Assembly: GCF_019195455.1 (NCBI RefSeq)
Contig: NZ_JAIMBW010000001.1
Span: 186,001-250,000 of the forward strand
Direction: 5' to 3'
Length of the DNA stretch: 64,000 bases
From: Gymnodinialimonas phycosphaerae
Lineage (GTDB): Bacteria; Pseudomonadota; Alphaproteobacteria; Rhodobacterales; Rhodobacteraceae
Shown here: positions 52,087 to 61,107 of the stretch, piece by piece
How the letters are laid out: each line of letters starts with the position of its first letter
Numbering within the stretch: position 1 is the stretch's first letter
The notes under the pieces: generated by a model
Seen by the model: only the letters and a program-made list of their open reading frames with translations
What the model was told of the DNA's origin: nothing
Databases searched by the model: none
Program-made: the position numbers and the translations under genes

Positions 52087-52284
52087 ATGGACAGAATTCT
52101 CAACATGATCTTGCGCCGTGCCATCGGGCGCGTGGTGAACAAGGGCGTCGATGCGGGCATCGACATGGCGACGCGCGGGCGTAACGGCGCGGCTCCGAAC
52201 CAGCAGCAGCGCGGACAGGCAAAGGGCGCGGTGCGTCAAGCGCGCGGCGCGATGCGGATGTTTCGGCGCATCGGGCGGATGTAG
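52087..52284 (+). CDS. Small basic conserved hypothetical protein
   Basis: 65-residue arginine-rich protein: a hydrophobic-amphipathic N-terminus (MDRILNMILRRAIGRVVN) and a basic, glutamine-rich second half. AGAGG lies about 12 bases upstream. In many relatives tatA follows scpB; this protein does not look like TatA. No function can be given. Confidence 0.65.
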   Translation: MDRILNMILRRAIGRVVNKGVDAGIDMATRGRNGAAPNQQQRGQAKGAVRQARGAMRMFRRIGRM

Positions 52285-52392
52285 CCCGTCGACTAGCGGC
52301 AGGTTTTCCCCGTAAGGAATTCCGCTGTCGCCTTGGGGGGCGGGGCGACCTAACTTCATCACATCCCCGTGATTGATTTAGGATTTTATGCA

Positions 52393-53295
52393 ATGCCCCT
52401 TCTGACCTTTTCCCGCCTTGCCACCGCTTTAACCCTGACCCTGACCCCCCTCGCGGCGCTTGCCGACGGGCCGTGGCAGGGCAATTGGGATACCTCCTAC
52501 AGTGACCTGAATTTGCTTCAGGACGGCAACCTTGTGTTTGGCGAATACGTCGATCGCGGCTGGATCATCGGCTACACTGATCCCAGCGGCACGATCCTGC
52601 GCGGCGCTTGGGTGCATGAAAACAGTGACCGCTGGGGCGCGTTGGAATTCCGCCTGACCGCCCCCGGCGTCTTCGACGGGTCCTGGGTTGAGGACCAGAC
52701 CACCTTCGCGTTTGAGGACGGCACCAATTGGGACGGCACGCGGGCCAGAATCTCGCCTGGCTATTTCCCCGAGGGGCTGGATGCCGCCATTGTTTGGCCG
52801 CAGGAATTCGACCTGAACGCCCTGTCGCGCAGCGGTTGGTTCGGCCCGGTCACTTGGGCCCCGATGCCGCAGCCCACGCCCACGCCAACAGTGAACGCGA
52901 ACTGCCCCAATGTCGCGATGGACACCGGCCTGAGCGCCAGCAACAACCCCTATGTGACCACCTCCGGCATATCCAACGCGGCGACCGCGCCCTGGACAAT
53001 CTATGCGCAGCCGCCCGCCGCGCCCTTGGGCTCGCTGGCGTTCACCGGCGGGTCGGCAACCTTGCAAATGGACGCCTGCGTTCCGCTTTTCGGCCCCACG
53101 CTATCGAACCAGCGGCGCGACATTCGCCTGCACAGTGTTGTGCTCAGTCAGCGCGGCGATGGCGATTACCAAGGCACGGGCTGGTTCCACGACTATACCG
53201 CGGGCATCCAGGGCGCCGCCAGCTTCTACCTGACCAACCCGGCGGCGGGGCAGGGCATGGCCGCCCTGACCATCACCGGCGAGGGCGGTCGGTGA
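52393..53295 (+). CDS. Secreted hypothetical protein
   Basis: 300-residue exported protein with a strong signal peptide (RLATALTLTLTPLAALA, cleavage near residue 25). A GTG eight codons earlier is an alternative start. The mature N-terminal half has regular beta-strand-like repeats with tryptophans and glycines (GPWQGNWDTSYSDLNLLQDG, GEYVDRGWIIGYTDPSG) as in lipocalin- or avidin-like barrels; a proline-threonine linker near residue 165 separates a second domain with two cysteines. Family not recognised. Confidence 0.7.
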   Translation: MPLLTFSRLATALTLTLTPLAALADGPWQGNWDTSYSDLNLLQDGNLVFGEYVDRGWIIGYTDPSGTILRGAWVHENSDRWGALEFRLTAPGVFDGSWVEDQTTFAFEDGTNWDGTRARISPGYFPEGLDAAIVWPQEFDLNALSRSGWFGPVTWAPMPQPTPTPTVNANCPNVAMDTGLSASNNPYVTTSGISNAATAPWTIYAQPPAAPLGSLAFTGGSATLQMDACVPLFGPTLSNQRRDIRLHSVVLSQRGDGDYQGTGWFHDYTAGIQGAASFYLTNPAAGQGMAALTITGEGGR

Positions 53296-53418
53296 GCCGA
53301 AAGCGTGCTGCTCGACTACACGGCTGATTGAAGCCATGGCATTGGGGCCACACTTGTGGCCCCTTCGCCGCCGCCCGTGCCACGCTGCCTAGATTTTGCC
53401 TTATTTGCCCGCCAACCC

Positions 53419-53427
53419 TGTGGATAA
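53419..53427 (-). promoter_or_regulatory. DnaA-box-like nonamer
   Basis: TGTGGATAA just upstream of the 64-residue gene; the second perfect match in the window to the complement of TTATCCACA. An isolated site, not an origin. Confidence 0.3.
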
Positions 53428-53457
53428 GTCAAAAACAAAAACAAATGAGGCAGTACC

Positions 53458-53652
53458 ATGGAGCGGCTCGTTACCAACTTCCTGCGCTTTGTCGCGGGGC
53501 GCGACGGCGAAAAACCAACAAACATTCACGTCAATCGGATCGCGATGGGCAGCAGCCACGACCGGGCCTTGGCCGCCTTCAAGGCCGAGCAAGCCAAGGT
53601 CGCCAGCCGCCAGGACGGGGCAACCTTTTCCACCAAGCGCGGGTCAAAGTAG
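53458..53652 (+). CDS. Small hypothetical protein
   Basis: 64-residue protein with no recognised domain; GAGG lies about 6 bases before the ATG and a strong terminator follows 25 bases after the stop, which together support a real single-gene unit. The sequence is hydrophilic with a central ALAAFKAEQAKVASRQ helix. A longer frame on the same strand runs into glnA antisense and is rejected. Confidence 0.6.
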   Translation: MERLVTNFLRFVAGRDGEKPTNIHVNRIAMGSSHDRALAAFKAEQAKVASRQDGATFSTKRGSK

Positions 53653-53677
53653 AACGCCCCCAACGCACGGATCAGGA

Positions 53678-53703
53678 AAGGCGCCCCCGGGCGCCTTTTT
53701 CAT
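53678..53703 (+). terminator. Intrinsic terminator after the small gene
   Basis: Stem AAGGCGCC/GGCGCCTT (53678-53685 and 53690-53697), 4-base loop, followed by a T-run. Plus-strand orientation. Confidence 0.85.
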
Positions 53704-53721
53704 TTCCGCGGCACGTACGAC

Positions 53722-53745
53722 AAAAAAAGGCGCCCAGGGGCGCCT
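53722..53745 (-). terminator. Intrinsic terminator of glnA
   Basis: Stem AGGCGCC/GGCGCCT (53728-53734 and 53739-53745) with a run of seven T on the minus strand, 24 bases after the glnA stop. It faces the previous terminator, so the two convergent genes are well insulated. Confidence 0.85.
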
Positions 53746-53768
53746 CTTTCTCGTTCAGGATCAGCTAA

Positions 53769-55175
53769 TTAGCAGCTGTAGTACATCTTGTACTCGATCG
53801 GATGCGGCGTGTGCTCGTAGGCGTAAACCTCTTCCCACTTCAGGGCGCAATAGCCGTCGATCTGGCTGCGGGTGAACACGTCGCCCTTCAGCAGGAACTC
53901 GTGATCGGCTTCCAGCTCGTCCAGGGCCTCACGAAGCGAGGCACAAACCGTGGGGATGCCCGCCAGTTCTTCCGGGGGCAGATCGTAAAGGTCCTTGTCC
54001 GACGGATCGCCAGGGTGGATCTTGTTCTGAATGCCGTCAAGGCCGGCCATCAGCAGGGCCGCAAAGCACAAGTAGGGGTTGGCCGCCGGATCGGGGAAGC
54101 GGGCTTCCACGCGCTTGGCCTTCGGGCTTTCCGTCCACGGAATACGCACACAGCCCGAGCGGTTGCGGGCCGAATAGGCGCGCAGAACGGGGGCCTCAAA
54201 GCCCGGGATCAGACGCTTGTAAGAGTTCGTCGAGGGGTTCGTGAAGGCGTTCAGCGCTTTCGCGTGCTTCAGGATGCCGCCGATGAAATACAGCGCCTCG
54301 TCCGAAAGGTCGGCATATTTGTCGCCTGCAAACAAGGGCTTGCCGTCTTTCCAGATCGACATGTTCACGTGCATGCCAGTGCCGTTGTCGCCCGCGATGG
54401 GCTTGGGCATGAACGTTGCGGACTTGCCGTAGGCATGGGCCACGTTGTGGATGACGTACTTGTACTTCTGAAGCTCATCGGCCTGCTTGGTCAGGCTGTC
54501 GAAGATCAGACCCAACTCGTGCTGACAGGACGCCACCTCGTGGTGGTGCTTGTCGACTTTCATGCCGATGCGCTTCATCGTCGACAGCATCTCGGACCGC
54601 AGATCGTGGGAAGCGTCGATCGGGTTGACCGGGAAATAGCCGCCCTTCACGCCGGGACGGTGGCCCATGTTGCCCATCTCGTACTCGGTATCTCCGTTCC
54701 AGGAGGCATCCTGGGCGTCGACCTCGTAGGAGACCTTGTTGATCTCAACAGACATGCGCACGTCGTCGAAGATGAAGAATTCAGCTTCGGGGCCGCAGTA
54801 GAACTTGTCGCCGATGCCCGAGGAGATCAGGTAGGCCTCAGCCTTTTCCGCAGTGCCGCGCGGGTCGCGATCGTAGGCCTCGCCCGTGTCGGGCTCTACC
54901 ACCGAGCAATGCACGCACAGCGTTTTTTCAGCGTAGAACGGGTCAACGTAGCCCGAGTTGGTGTCCAGCATCAGCTTCATGTCAGAGGCTTCGATGCCCT
55001 TCCAACCGGCGATGGAGGAGCCGTCGAACATGAAGCCCTCCTCGATGAAGTCTTCGTCCACCTGGTCGGCGCACAGCGTCACGTGCTGCAACTTGCCACG
55101 CGGGTCGGTGAAACGAACGTCGACGTACTCGACATCCTCGTCCTTCATCATTTTCAAGAAGCTCTCTGTGCTCAT
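53769..55175 (-). CDS. glnA: Glutamine synthetase, type I
   Basis: 468-residue GSI enzyme making glutamine from glutamate, ammonia and ATP. Active-site blocks are [11 protein letters not shown] (48-58), [13 protein letters not shown] YCGPEAEFF (126-134) and NGTGMHVN (264-271). The adenylylation tyrosine is Y397 ([10 protein letters not shown]), the canonical position, so activity should be controlled by GlnE. It lies 59 bases after glnB on the same strand, the usual alphaproteobacterial glnBA operon. Confidence 0.98.
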   Translation of the reverse strand: MSTESFLKMMKDEDVEYVDVRFTDPRGKLQHVTLCADQVDEDFIEEGFMFDGSSIAGWKGIEASDMKLMLDTNSGYVDPFYAEKTLCVHCSVVEPDTGEAYDRDPRGTAEKAEAYLISSGIGDKFYCGPEAEFFIFDDVRMSVEINKVSYEVDAQDASWNGDTEYEMGNMGHRPGVKGGYFPVNPIDASHDLRSEMLSTMKRIGMKVDKHHHEVASCQHELGLIFDSLTKQADELQKYKYVIHNVAHAYGKSATFMPKPIAGDNGTGMHVNMSIWKDGKPLFAGDKYADLSDEALYFIGGILKHAKALNAFTNPSTNSYKRLIPGFEAPVLRAYSARNRSGCVRIPWTESPKAKRVEARFPDPAANPYLCFAALLMAGLDGIQNKIHPGDPSDKDLYDLPPEELAGIPTVCASLREALDELEADHEFLLKGDVFTRSQIDGYCALKWEEVYAYEHTPHPIEYKMYYSC

Positions 55176-55234
55176 TGTAAACTTTCCTTGGATTCGTAAG
55201 GGGTTAGTAGATTGTGCACGCCTGCACAGGTGTC

Positions 55235-55708
<474 letters not shown>

Positions 55709-55747
55709 CTAAAAAATAAGCATTAGTGAATCTCTGGGGAGAGGTCC

Positions 55748-57340
55748 ATGGCAGAACTGATCACCGCCGCCCAGATGCGCGCGATCGAGGCCGAGGCGAT
55801 CGCCAGCGGGCGCGTCACGGGCCTTGAGTTGATGGAGCGCGCCGGTCGCGGCGTGGTGGAGGCGATTTTCGAGGAGTGGCCCGAACTGGCCGCAACCTCC
55901 CGCAGGGCCGTGGTCCTGTGCGGGCCGGGAAACAACGGCGGCGACGGCTTTGTCGTGGCGCGTCTGTTGAAGGAGTGGGGCTGGGAGGTGGAGGCGTACC
56001 TTTACGGCGACCCCGACAAGCTGCCGCCGGACGCTCGGGTGAATTATGAGCGGTGGAATTCTCCGACGCGAAGCCTCTTTGACGTCAACGACGCTGAGAT
56101 CTTCGATTTCGATGTTGTGGTTGATGCTCTATTCGGAACGGGGCTTGTGCGCCCAGTACAGAACCTCAGTAATCTCTTTGGGACGCTTCGTATGGGTATG
56201 GATACGGCCTCTCCCACGATACTGGAAGGCCCGCCGTTCATAGTTGCAGTGGATGCGCCGTCCGGCCTTGATATGGACAGCGGAAAAGTACTTGGCGAAA
56301 CCGATGCGGGCCTTGAGACAGGTCTTCCAAGTTCGGCCGTTGCGCATTTGACGGTTGCTTTTCACAGTATGAAACATGGGCATATCCTCGCGGAAGGCCC
56401 GTCCAGGTGCGGTAAGGCGGTCGTCGCATCCATAGGAATTGAGGGCCGCCCGCCTGGCCAATTGGAAGCTCCGATTGAACTTGCGGACGTCGATTGCGTC
56501 GCCGGGATCGTGAAAAGGTCGGGCCATCACAAATACAACCACGGCCACGCGGTTGTTCTGTCCGGGGCGATGGGGCGTTCCGGGGCCGCGAGATTGGCGG
56601 CGCGCGCCGCCTTGCGGGTCGGGGCGGGGCTGGTGACGGTGGCTGCACCGGGCTCGGCAATGATGGAATGCGCCACGCAGCTCACTGCCATTATGCTGCG
56701 CAAGTGCAAGGGGGCGGAGGGGCTGGCAACACTGTTGGAAGACAAACGCCTGAACGCGCTGTGCCTCGGGCCGGGGTTGGGCGTGGGGCAGGAGACCCGC
56801 GATCTTGTGGGGGCGGCGCTGGCCGATCCGGCGCGAGGGGTGGTGCTGGACGCCGATGCGCTGACCTCTTTCGCCGACGACCCAAACGCCCTGTTTTCAA
56901 TGCTCCATCCTAAGGTCGTTCTGACGCCCCATGCAGGTGAGTTTGCGCGCCTGTTCCCGGACATTGCCGACAAGTTGAACGCCCCGGCCACAACCGGCCC
57001 CGCCTATTCGAAGGTCGATGCAACGCGTGCCGCCGCAGAGCGGGCCGGATGTGTTGTCCTTTTCAAGGGGCCCGATACGGTCATTGCCGATCCTAATGGC
57101 GCCTTTGCAATCAATGCCGCCGTTTATGACCGTGCGGCCCCCTGGCTTGCCACCGCAGGATCGGGCGACGTGTTGGCGGGATTGATCACAGGGCTCATCG
57201 CGCGGGGACTGTCACCAATGCAAGCGTCCGAGACCGCCGCCTGGCTCCATGTGGAGGCTGCTCGGGCGTTTGGTCCCGGCCTGATTGCCGAAGATTTGCC
57301 CGAGATGCTGCCGCAGGTGTTTCGCGATTTGGGTCTGTAA
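55748..57340 (+). CDS. nnr: Bifunctional NAD(P)H-hydrate epimerase/dehydratase
   Basis: 530-residue repair enzyme. The N-terminal YjeF-type epimerase domain (about 1-220) contains LCGPGNNGGDGFV (near 56-68); the C-terminal ribokinase-like dehydratase (about 230-530) contains LGPGLG and TAGSGDVLAGLITG near 465-480. Together they restore hydrated NADH and NADPH. It is divergent from glnB with 174 bases between, and a terminator follows. Codon use in the middle (about 56050-56400) looks less GC-biased than the rest, with several AT-rich codons. Confidence 0.93.
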   Translation: MAELITAAQMRAIEAEAIASGRVTGLELMERAGRGVVEAIFEEWPELAATSRRAVVLCGPGNNGGDGFVVARLLKEWGWEVEAYLYGDPDKLPPDARVNYERWNSPTRSLFDVNDAEIFDFDVVVDALFGTGLVRPVQNLSNLFGTLRMGMDTASPTILEGPPFIVAVDAPSGLDMDSGKVLGETDAGLETGLPSSAVAHLTVAFHSMKHGHILAEGPSRCGKAVVASIGIEGRPPGQLEAPIELADVDCVAGIVKRSGHHKYNHGHAVVLSGAMGRSGAARLAARAALRVGAGLVTVAAPGSAMMECATQLTAIMLRKCKGAEGLATLLEDKRLNALCLGPGLGVGQETRDLVGAALADPARGVVLDADALTSFADDPNALFSMLHPKVVLTPHAGEFARLFPDIADKLNAPATTGPAYSKVDATRAAAERAGCVVLFKGPDTVIADPNGAFAINAAVYDRAAPWLATAGSGDVLAGLITGLIARGLSPMQASETAAWLHVEAARAFGPGLIAEDLPEMLPQVFRDLGL

Positions 57341-57347
57341 CATGCAG

Positions 57348-57375
57348 AAGCGGCACCCGTTGGGGCACCGCTTTT
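57348..57375 (+). terminator. Terminator after nnr
   Basis: Stem AAGCGG/CCGCTT (57348-57353, 57368-57373), extended by an inner CCC/GGG pairing, followed by TTTT; 8 bases after the nnr stop. Confidence 0.75.
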
Positions 57376-57397
57376 GGGTGAGGGGAACTCTTGTGTC

Positions 57398-57416
57398 GGG
57401 CGCTTCGGCGCCCTTT
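57398..57416. terminator. Short GC hairpin with UUCG loop between convergent genes
   Basis: GGGCGC-TTCG-GCGCCC, then TTT on the plus strand. The very stable TTCG loop makes it a likely backup terminator; on the minus strand, just after the Hint-like gene, no T-run follows. Confidence 0.55.
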
Positions 57417-57420
57417 CCGA

Positions 57421-58029
57421 TCAAGCCTTGGCTGCCACCTTCGGCTTGTCGGCAGAGGCCAGTTCAAGGCCGTCTGCGTAGATGATTTCCGGGGCGCCCA
57501 AGTAGAGCGACAGCATGATCTGCGAGCCGGTCGTCACGGTCCGGATGAATTGGCCATCGACCAGACGGGCTGCCTGGGGCGCGGCGATGTCCTTGCCCCA
57601 CATAGCTTGTGCGCGCCAATCGCGGACCAGAACACGCTGGCCGGGCATCAAGGTGATGTCGGTGGAGGGTTTGCCACCAAGCGCATCGGCCGAGACAACA
57701 ACGCGAGGCGTGCCTTCGGGCAGCGTATGGCGCATCACCGCTATCAGCTTGCGCACACCGCGCCGGGTGATGATGCGGTCGCCGGGGTTGAGGAATTCAA
57801 CGGGGATCGCCCCGTCCATGGTGAGAACGGTGGTTCCGGGGGCAAGGCCAGCCTCACAGGCATCGGTCTTGGCGCCCGCGCGGGCCGTTGGCCGCGGGGT
57901 GGAATTGGTCATGGGTGCTACTGCTCGCTCGTTCGGGCATTTGATGCCTCGTGTTTGTGTTTGCGAGTTTACGTCATCCAAGCCCATCGGGCGAGCGTTT
58001 TCTTGAATGATCAAAGCGGTGTCAGTCAT
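57421..58029 (-). CDS. Hint (hedgehog/intein)-like domain protein lacking the nucleophile cysteine
   Basis: 202-residue protein with a Hint-type fold in residues about 60-190. The start at 58029 has GAGGGGA upstream; the longer frame runs antisense through tRNA-Leu and is rejected. The domain opens with GLAPGTTVLTMDGAIPVEFL (60-80, cited by start GLAPGTTVL), matching the CFxxGTxIxTxxGxxxVExL pattern, but the first cysteine is glycine (G61); the nearest cysteine is C58. Self-splicing or autoprocessing is therefore unlikely. Such proteins are common in Rhodobacterales, often on secreted toxins, with unknown roles when alone. Confidence 0.8.
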   Translation of the reverse strand: MTDTALIIQENARPMGLDDVNSQTQTRGIKCPNERAVAPMTNSTPRPTARAGAKTDACEAGLAPGTTVLTMDGAIPVEFLNPGDRIITRRGVRKLIAVMRHTLPEGTPRVVVSADALGGKPSTDITLMPGQRVLVRDWRAQAMWGKDIAAPQAARLVDGQFIRTVTTGSQIMLSLYLGAPEIIYADGLELASADKPKVAAKA

Positions 58030-58189
58030 CGTCTTCCCCTCAGGTTGTCCGGGTGGCAGCCCGGTGATGCACAGGTTCTCGCGTCGAATTAAGGCACAAA
58101 CTGGGCGAAACGAGGTTATGGGTGGGTTAATGCTAGGGTGATTTTTGGTCTCGATTTGATTTGAATGCCCTGCTAAGTGCTGCCTCAAT

Positions 58190-58274
58190 GCGGGTGTGGC
58201 GGAACTGGTAGACGCACCAGATTTAGGTTCTGGCGCCGCGAGGCGTGGGGGTTCGAGTCCCTTCACCCGCACCA
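58190..58274 (+). tRNA. tRNA-Leu (anticodon UAG)
   Basis: 85 bases including the encoded CCA. Acceptor stem GCGGGTG/CACCCGC, anticodon stem CCAGA/TCTGG with loop TTTAGGT giving anticodon UAG, a long variable arm (class II) and GTTCGAGTC in the T-loop. A T6 run follows directly and can end transcription. Confidence 0.97.
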
Positions 58275-58582
58275 TTTTTTAGTATTTGGCCTACTGTCCT
58301 TCGGGCTGCTTGAAGCCGTGCAAGTTCCAGGTTGCTCTTCCCACGCGCGGCAGGGGGGACCGATCATTCGATGCGAAGTTCAAGCACCTCTGCCTTGCGA
58401 AATGGGGGCATCTCTTTGCGACTGTGGAGGTGCATCGGATCCACGCTTGCGCCGTTCGTCGACCCATGCGGGATTGCGCGTGTCTTGCGATGTGCGTTCG
58501 CACGGCTTTTTAGCCTGTCAGGTTTGATCAAGGCGCGACCAGGTGACGCTAGGGCATCGCCCGGTCGCGCGTGCTGCGGTGG
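58275..58582. other. Intergenic region after tRNA-Leu, no gene seen
   Basis: 308 bases between the tRNA and the stop of the pyrimidine-binding protein gene on the other strand. Short frames on both strands overlap each other and show no motif or ribosome site. The only structure noted is the inverted repeat at 58533-58570. Confidence 0.6.
58533..58570. other. Inverted repeat downstream of the thiY-like gene
   Basis: GCGCGACC and GGTCGCGC (58533-58540 and 58563-58570) form 8-base arms around a 22-base spacer that can itself pair in part. It lies 12 bases after the end of the minus-strand transport operon and may mark its transcript end, but no T-run is present. Confidence 0.5.
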
Positions 58583-59569
58583 TCACTGCAGCAGATAGTC
58601 GTTCGTGAACCATGTCGACACGTCCGGCATCGCCTCCAACGGATTGCCATCTTCACCGCGCAGGATGCCTGCCTCAAACAGGAAGGTCGTGATGTTTGTG
58701 ACCATGCCGGCATCAATCAGGCCGACGGGCTCCGCTTCATCTTGCAGGTATCCCCCCTCGGCCAACGCGGTCATGGACGCGCGGACGAGGTCGGGATTGG
58801 AGAGCATACCAGCCGTCTCCGCGATCAGAATCTCTGCGGCTTCCTCGGGGTTGTCGGCCGCAAACGCGTAGCCCCGTTGGGCCGCTTGCACAAACGCGCG
58901 CGCGACGTCGGGGTTTTGCGTCAGCCAGGTGGCATTTCCGCCCAGGAATGTCGTGTGCTGATCCGGAACGCCGAAGTCCGCATAGCGAAACGCGCGTTGG
59001 GGACGGCCAAGCAGGACAGAGTTCACGCCCTCCCATGTGCTGACTTCGAGGGTGAAATCCACGCGCCCGTTTGCCAGCGCTTCATAGGCCGAGGTGCCAA
59101 GGGTCACGGTCTCGAACACCCCTTCGCCGCCGTCATTGCGGATGATGGTGGAAATCAACGCCTCTTCCCATGCGGACCCGAAGCCTGCGTAAATCATGCC
59201 GTCCAGATCAGACGGGCGTTGGATATCCTCTCGGTCGCCGTTGAATACCAGCCGTCCCGTTTCGTGCTGCACGACGGCCATGACCACGGTCATATCGGCC
59301 CCGGTTGCGCGCTGGCTGTGGAAGCCCACGGCGCTGAGAATGCCAAATTCGGCCACGCCGGCGGCGACCAATGTGCCAGAGGAGGTGTCGGTGTAGGGCA
59401 GGATGTCGACGTCCAGGCCCGCCTCTTCAAACCAGCCCATCGATTGGGCGACGTAGAGGCCGACGTGGTTTGTGTTGGGCGTCCAGTCGAGCGCGACGCT
59501 GAGGGTTTCTTGCGCCGAAGCGGGTAGGGTGGCCGCGCACAGGAAGGCGGCGGTTACGAGGTGTTTCAT
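58583..59569 (-). CDS. thiY: Pyrimidine (HMP/thiamine precursor) ABC transporter binding protein
   Basis: 328-residue NMT1/THI5-like periplasmic protein with a 19-residue signal peptide ending ASAQE. LDWTPNTNHVGLYVAQ (near 27-42) is the characteristic opening of ThiY-type proteins, which bind formylaminopyrimidine or related thiamine precursors. It is the last gene of an operon under a TPP riboswitch and overlaps thiZ by 4 bases. The family also includes yeast THI5 and other pyrimidine binders; the riboswitch makes a thiamine precursor the likely ligand. Confidence 0.88.
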   Translation of the reverse strand: MKHLVTAAFLCAATLPASAQETLSVALDWTPNTNHVGLYVAQSMGWFEEAGLDVDILPYTDTSSGTLVAAGVAEFGILSAVGFHSQRATGADMTVVMAVVQHETGRLVFNGDREDIQRPSDLDGMIYAGFGSAWEEALISTIIRNDGGEGVFETVTLGTSAYEALANGRVDFTLEVSTWEGVNSVLLGRPQRAFRYADFGVPDQHTTFLGGNATWLTQNPDVARAFVQAAQRGYAFAADNPEEAAEILIAETAGMLSNPDLVRASMTALAEGGYLQDEAEPVGLIDAGMVTNITTFLFEAGILRGEDGNPLEAMPDVSTWFTNDYLLQ

Positions 59570-60321
59570 CTGGAGTCTCCGGTTTGTGTCAGAAGGATGT
59601 CGAGAAGCTTTGCCTCTTGGGCATGGGCCTGGGGTGGAATGGGGCGCCCCATGCGGGGGCGTGGCGTGGCGATGGCGACTTCGGCAATCACGCGGGCGGG
59701 GCGGGCGGACAGCACGTAGATGCGATCTGAAAGGGCCACCGCTTCGCGGACGTCATGGGTTACCAGCAACGTGGTCCACTTGGCGGTTTGCCAACGGTCT
59801 TCGAACCAGCGTTGCATCCGGGTGCGGGTCAGCGCATCAAGCGCGCCGAACGGCTCATCAAGAAGCTGTACGGGGCGACCTTGCACAACGGTGCGCAGCA
59901 AGGCCGCGCGTTGGCGCATACCGCCGGAAAGCTGCGCCGGGTAGCGGTGCGCAAACCCGTCGAGGCCGAAGTCCTGCAGCAACGGCAGGACCTTTTCCCG
60001 CGCGTCTTTGCGGGTCATTCCCTGTACCTCCAGCCCCAGGGTCACGTTGTCGATGATCCGCCGCCACGGCATCAGCGCATCGCGCTGGGGCATGAAGGCG
60101 AAGTCCCGGCTGGCTCCGTCAACGGGACGTCCGTTGCAGGTGGTCACGCCCGTGTCGTGCCGCAAGGCGCCGGTCAGCAATTGGAAGATCGTGGATTTCC
60201 CTGCACCCGAGGGCCCGAGGATAGAGACGAACTCGCCGCGGGCCACATGCAACGAGATGTCATCCAGAACCCGTGATGCGCCGCGCGTGACACCCACGCT
60301 GCACATCTTCAGCACGCTCAA
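59566..60321 (-). CDS. thiZ: Thiamine precursor ABC transporter ATP-binding protein
   Basis: 251-residue ABC ATPase of the SsuB/TauB/ThiZ class. Walker A GPSGAGKS (near 36-43), signature LSGGMRQR (near 130) and Walker B VQLLDEPFGALD (near 150) are complete. It overlaps the permease and binding-protein genes by 4 bases each. Confidence 0.88.
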   Translation of the reverse strand: MSVLKMCSVGVTRGASRVLDDISLHVARGEFVSILGPSGAGKSTIFQLLTGALRHDTGVTTCNGRPVDGASRDFAFMPQRDALMPWRRIIDNVTLGLEVQGMTRKDAREKVLPLLQDFGLDGFAHRYPAQLSGGMRQRAALLRTVVQGRPVQLLDEPFGALDALTRTRMQRWFEDRWQTAKWTTLLVTHDVREAVALSDRIYVLSARPARVIAEVAIATPRPRMGRPIPPQAHAQEAKLLDILLTQTGDSR

Positions 60322-61106
60322 TGGTCCTCTCCCGCATCACGCCAGCGCAGGACGACGCGTTGAAGCACGGCCGTCAGGGCGAAAAGGACCAGTGTCAGCG
60401 CCGAGCTGATGACAACGGCCGCCAGCACCAGATCGGGGCGAAAACTGTTCTTTGCGTTCAGGATCACGATCCCCAGCCCCGCCCGCGCGCCGACATATTC
60501 CGCAAAGATTGCAGCGACGACGGCGTAGGTGATCGAGATGCGCAGGCCGGCGAAGAAATATGGCATCGCCGATGGCAGGCGCGCGGCGCGAAATACCTTG
60601 CCACGGCTGGCGCCCATGGACCGCAGCAGGTCCTCGATTTCCGGGTCTGTGGCGGCATATCCGTCCACCAGCGCCACCAGCATCGGAAAGAACGTGACCA
60701 GCGCTACCAGAAGCACTTTGGGCGTCAGATCAAACCCGAACCACAACACCACCAGCGGCGCGATCGCGACCAGGGGAAGCGTCTGGCTGACCACGAAGAT
60801 CGGAAACAACGCCCGGCGCACCCGAGGCATGAAATCCAACACGATGGACAAGGTGAAGGCGACGGTCAGCGACAGCGCAAAGCCCGTGAACGTGGCTTGA
60901 AGGGTGGGGATCGTGTTGGCCCAAAGGAGATCGCGGTTCAGCCACATCTGATCGAGCACGCGCGAGGGCGCGGGCAGCATCAGCGGCGAAATGCCGGACA
61001 GATGCACATAGAGTTCCCAGATCACGAAGGCGCTGGCCACGCTTACCACGGCAGGCACGCCGCGGGCCAACCCTCCGCCGGACGGGCGGGGGACAGGGCG
61101 TGACAT
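60318..61106 (-). CDS. thiX: Thiamine precursor ABC transporter permease
   Basis: 262-residue permease with about six membrane spans. The ATPase contact loop is LRSMGASRGKVFRAARLPSA (near 167-186, start LRSMGASRGK). It lies 1 base after the ykoF-like gene and overlaps thiZ by 4 bases. Confidence 0.88.
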   Translation of the reverse strand: MSRPVPRPSGGGLARGVPAVVSVASAFVIWELYVHLSGISPLMLPAPSRVLDQMWLNRDLLWANTIPTLQATFTGFALSLTVAFTLSIVLDFMPRVRRALFPIFVVSQTLPLVAIAPLVVLWFGFDLTPKVLLVALVTFFPMLVALVDGYAATDPEIEDLLRSMGASRGKVFRAARLPSAMPYFFAGLRISITYAVVAAIFAEYVGARAGLGIVILNAKNSFRPDLVLAAVVISSALTLVLFALTAVLQRVVLRWRDAGEDH

Positions 61107-61107
61107 G

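Noticed and set aside
31570..53427. Two perfect DnaA-box nonamers as a sign of a replication origin
   Set aside because: They are 22 kb apart with no further boxes, AT-rich unwinding region or dnaA/dnaN/hemE/repABC-type genes; best read as chance or isolated regulatory sites.
53396..53875. 159-codon plus-strand frame between the secreted protein and glnA
   Set aside because: It crosses two strong terminators and the end of glnA; the 64-codon gene in another frame is better supported.
53802..55199. 465-codon plus-strand frame antisense to glnA
   Set aside because: It mirrors a highly conserved glutamine synthetase gene; long antisense frames are common in GC-rich coding DNA, and it has no recognisable domain.
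58030..58275. N-terminal extension of the Hint-like protein
   Set aside because: It would translate the antisense strand of tRNA-Leu; a good ribosome site exists at 58029.
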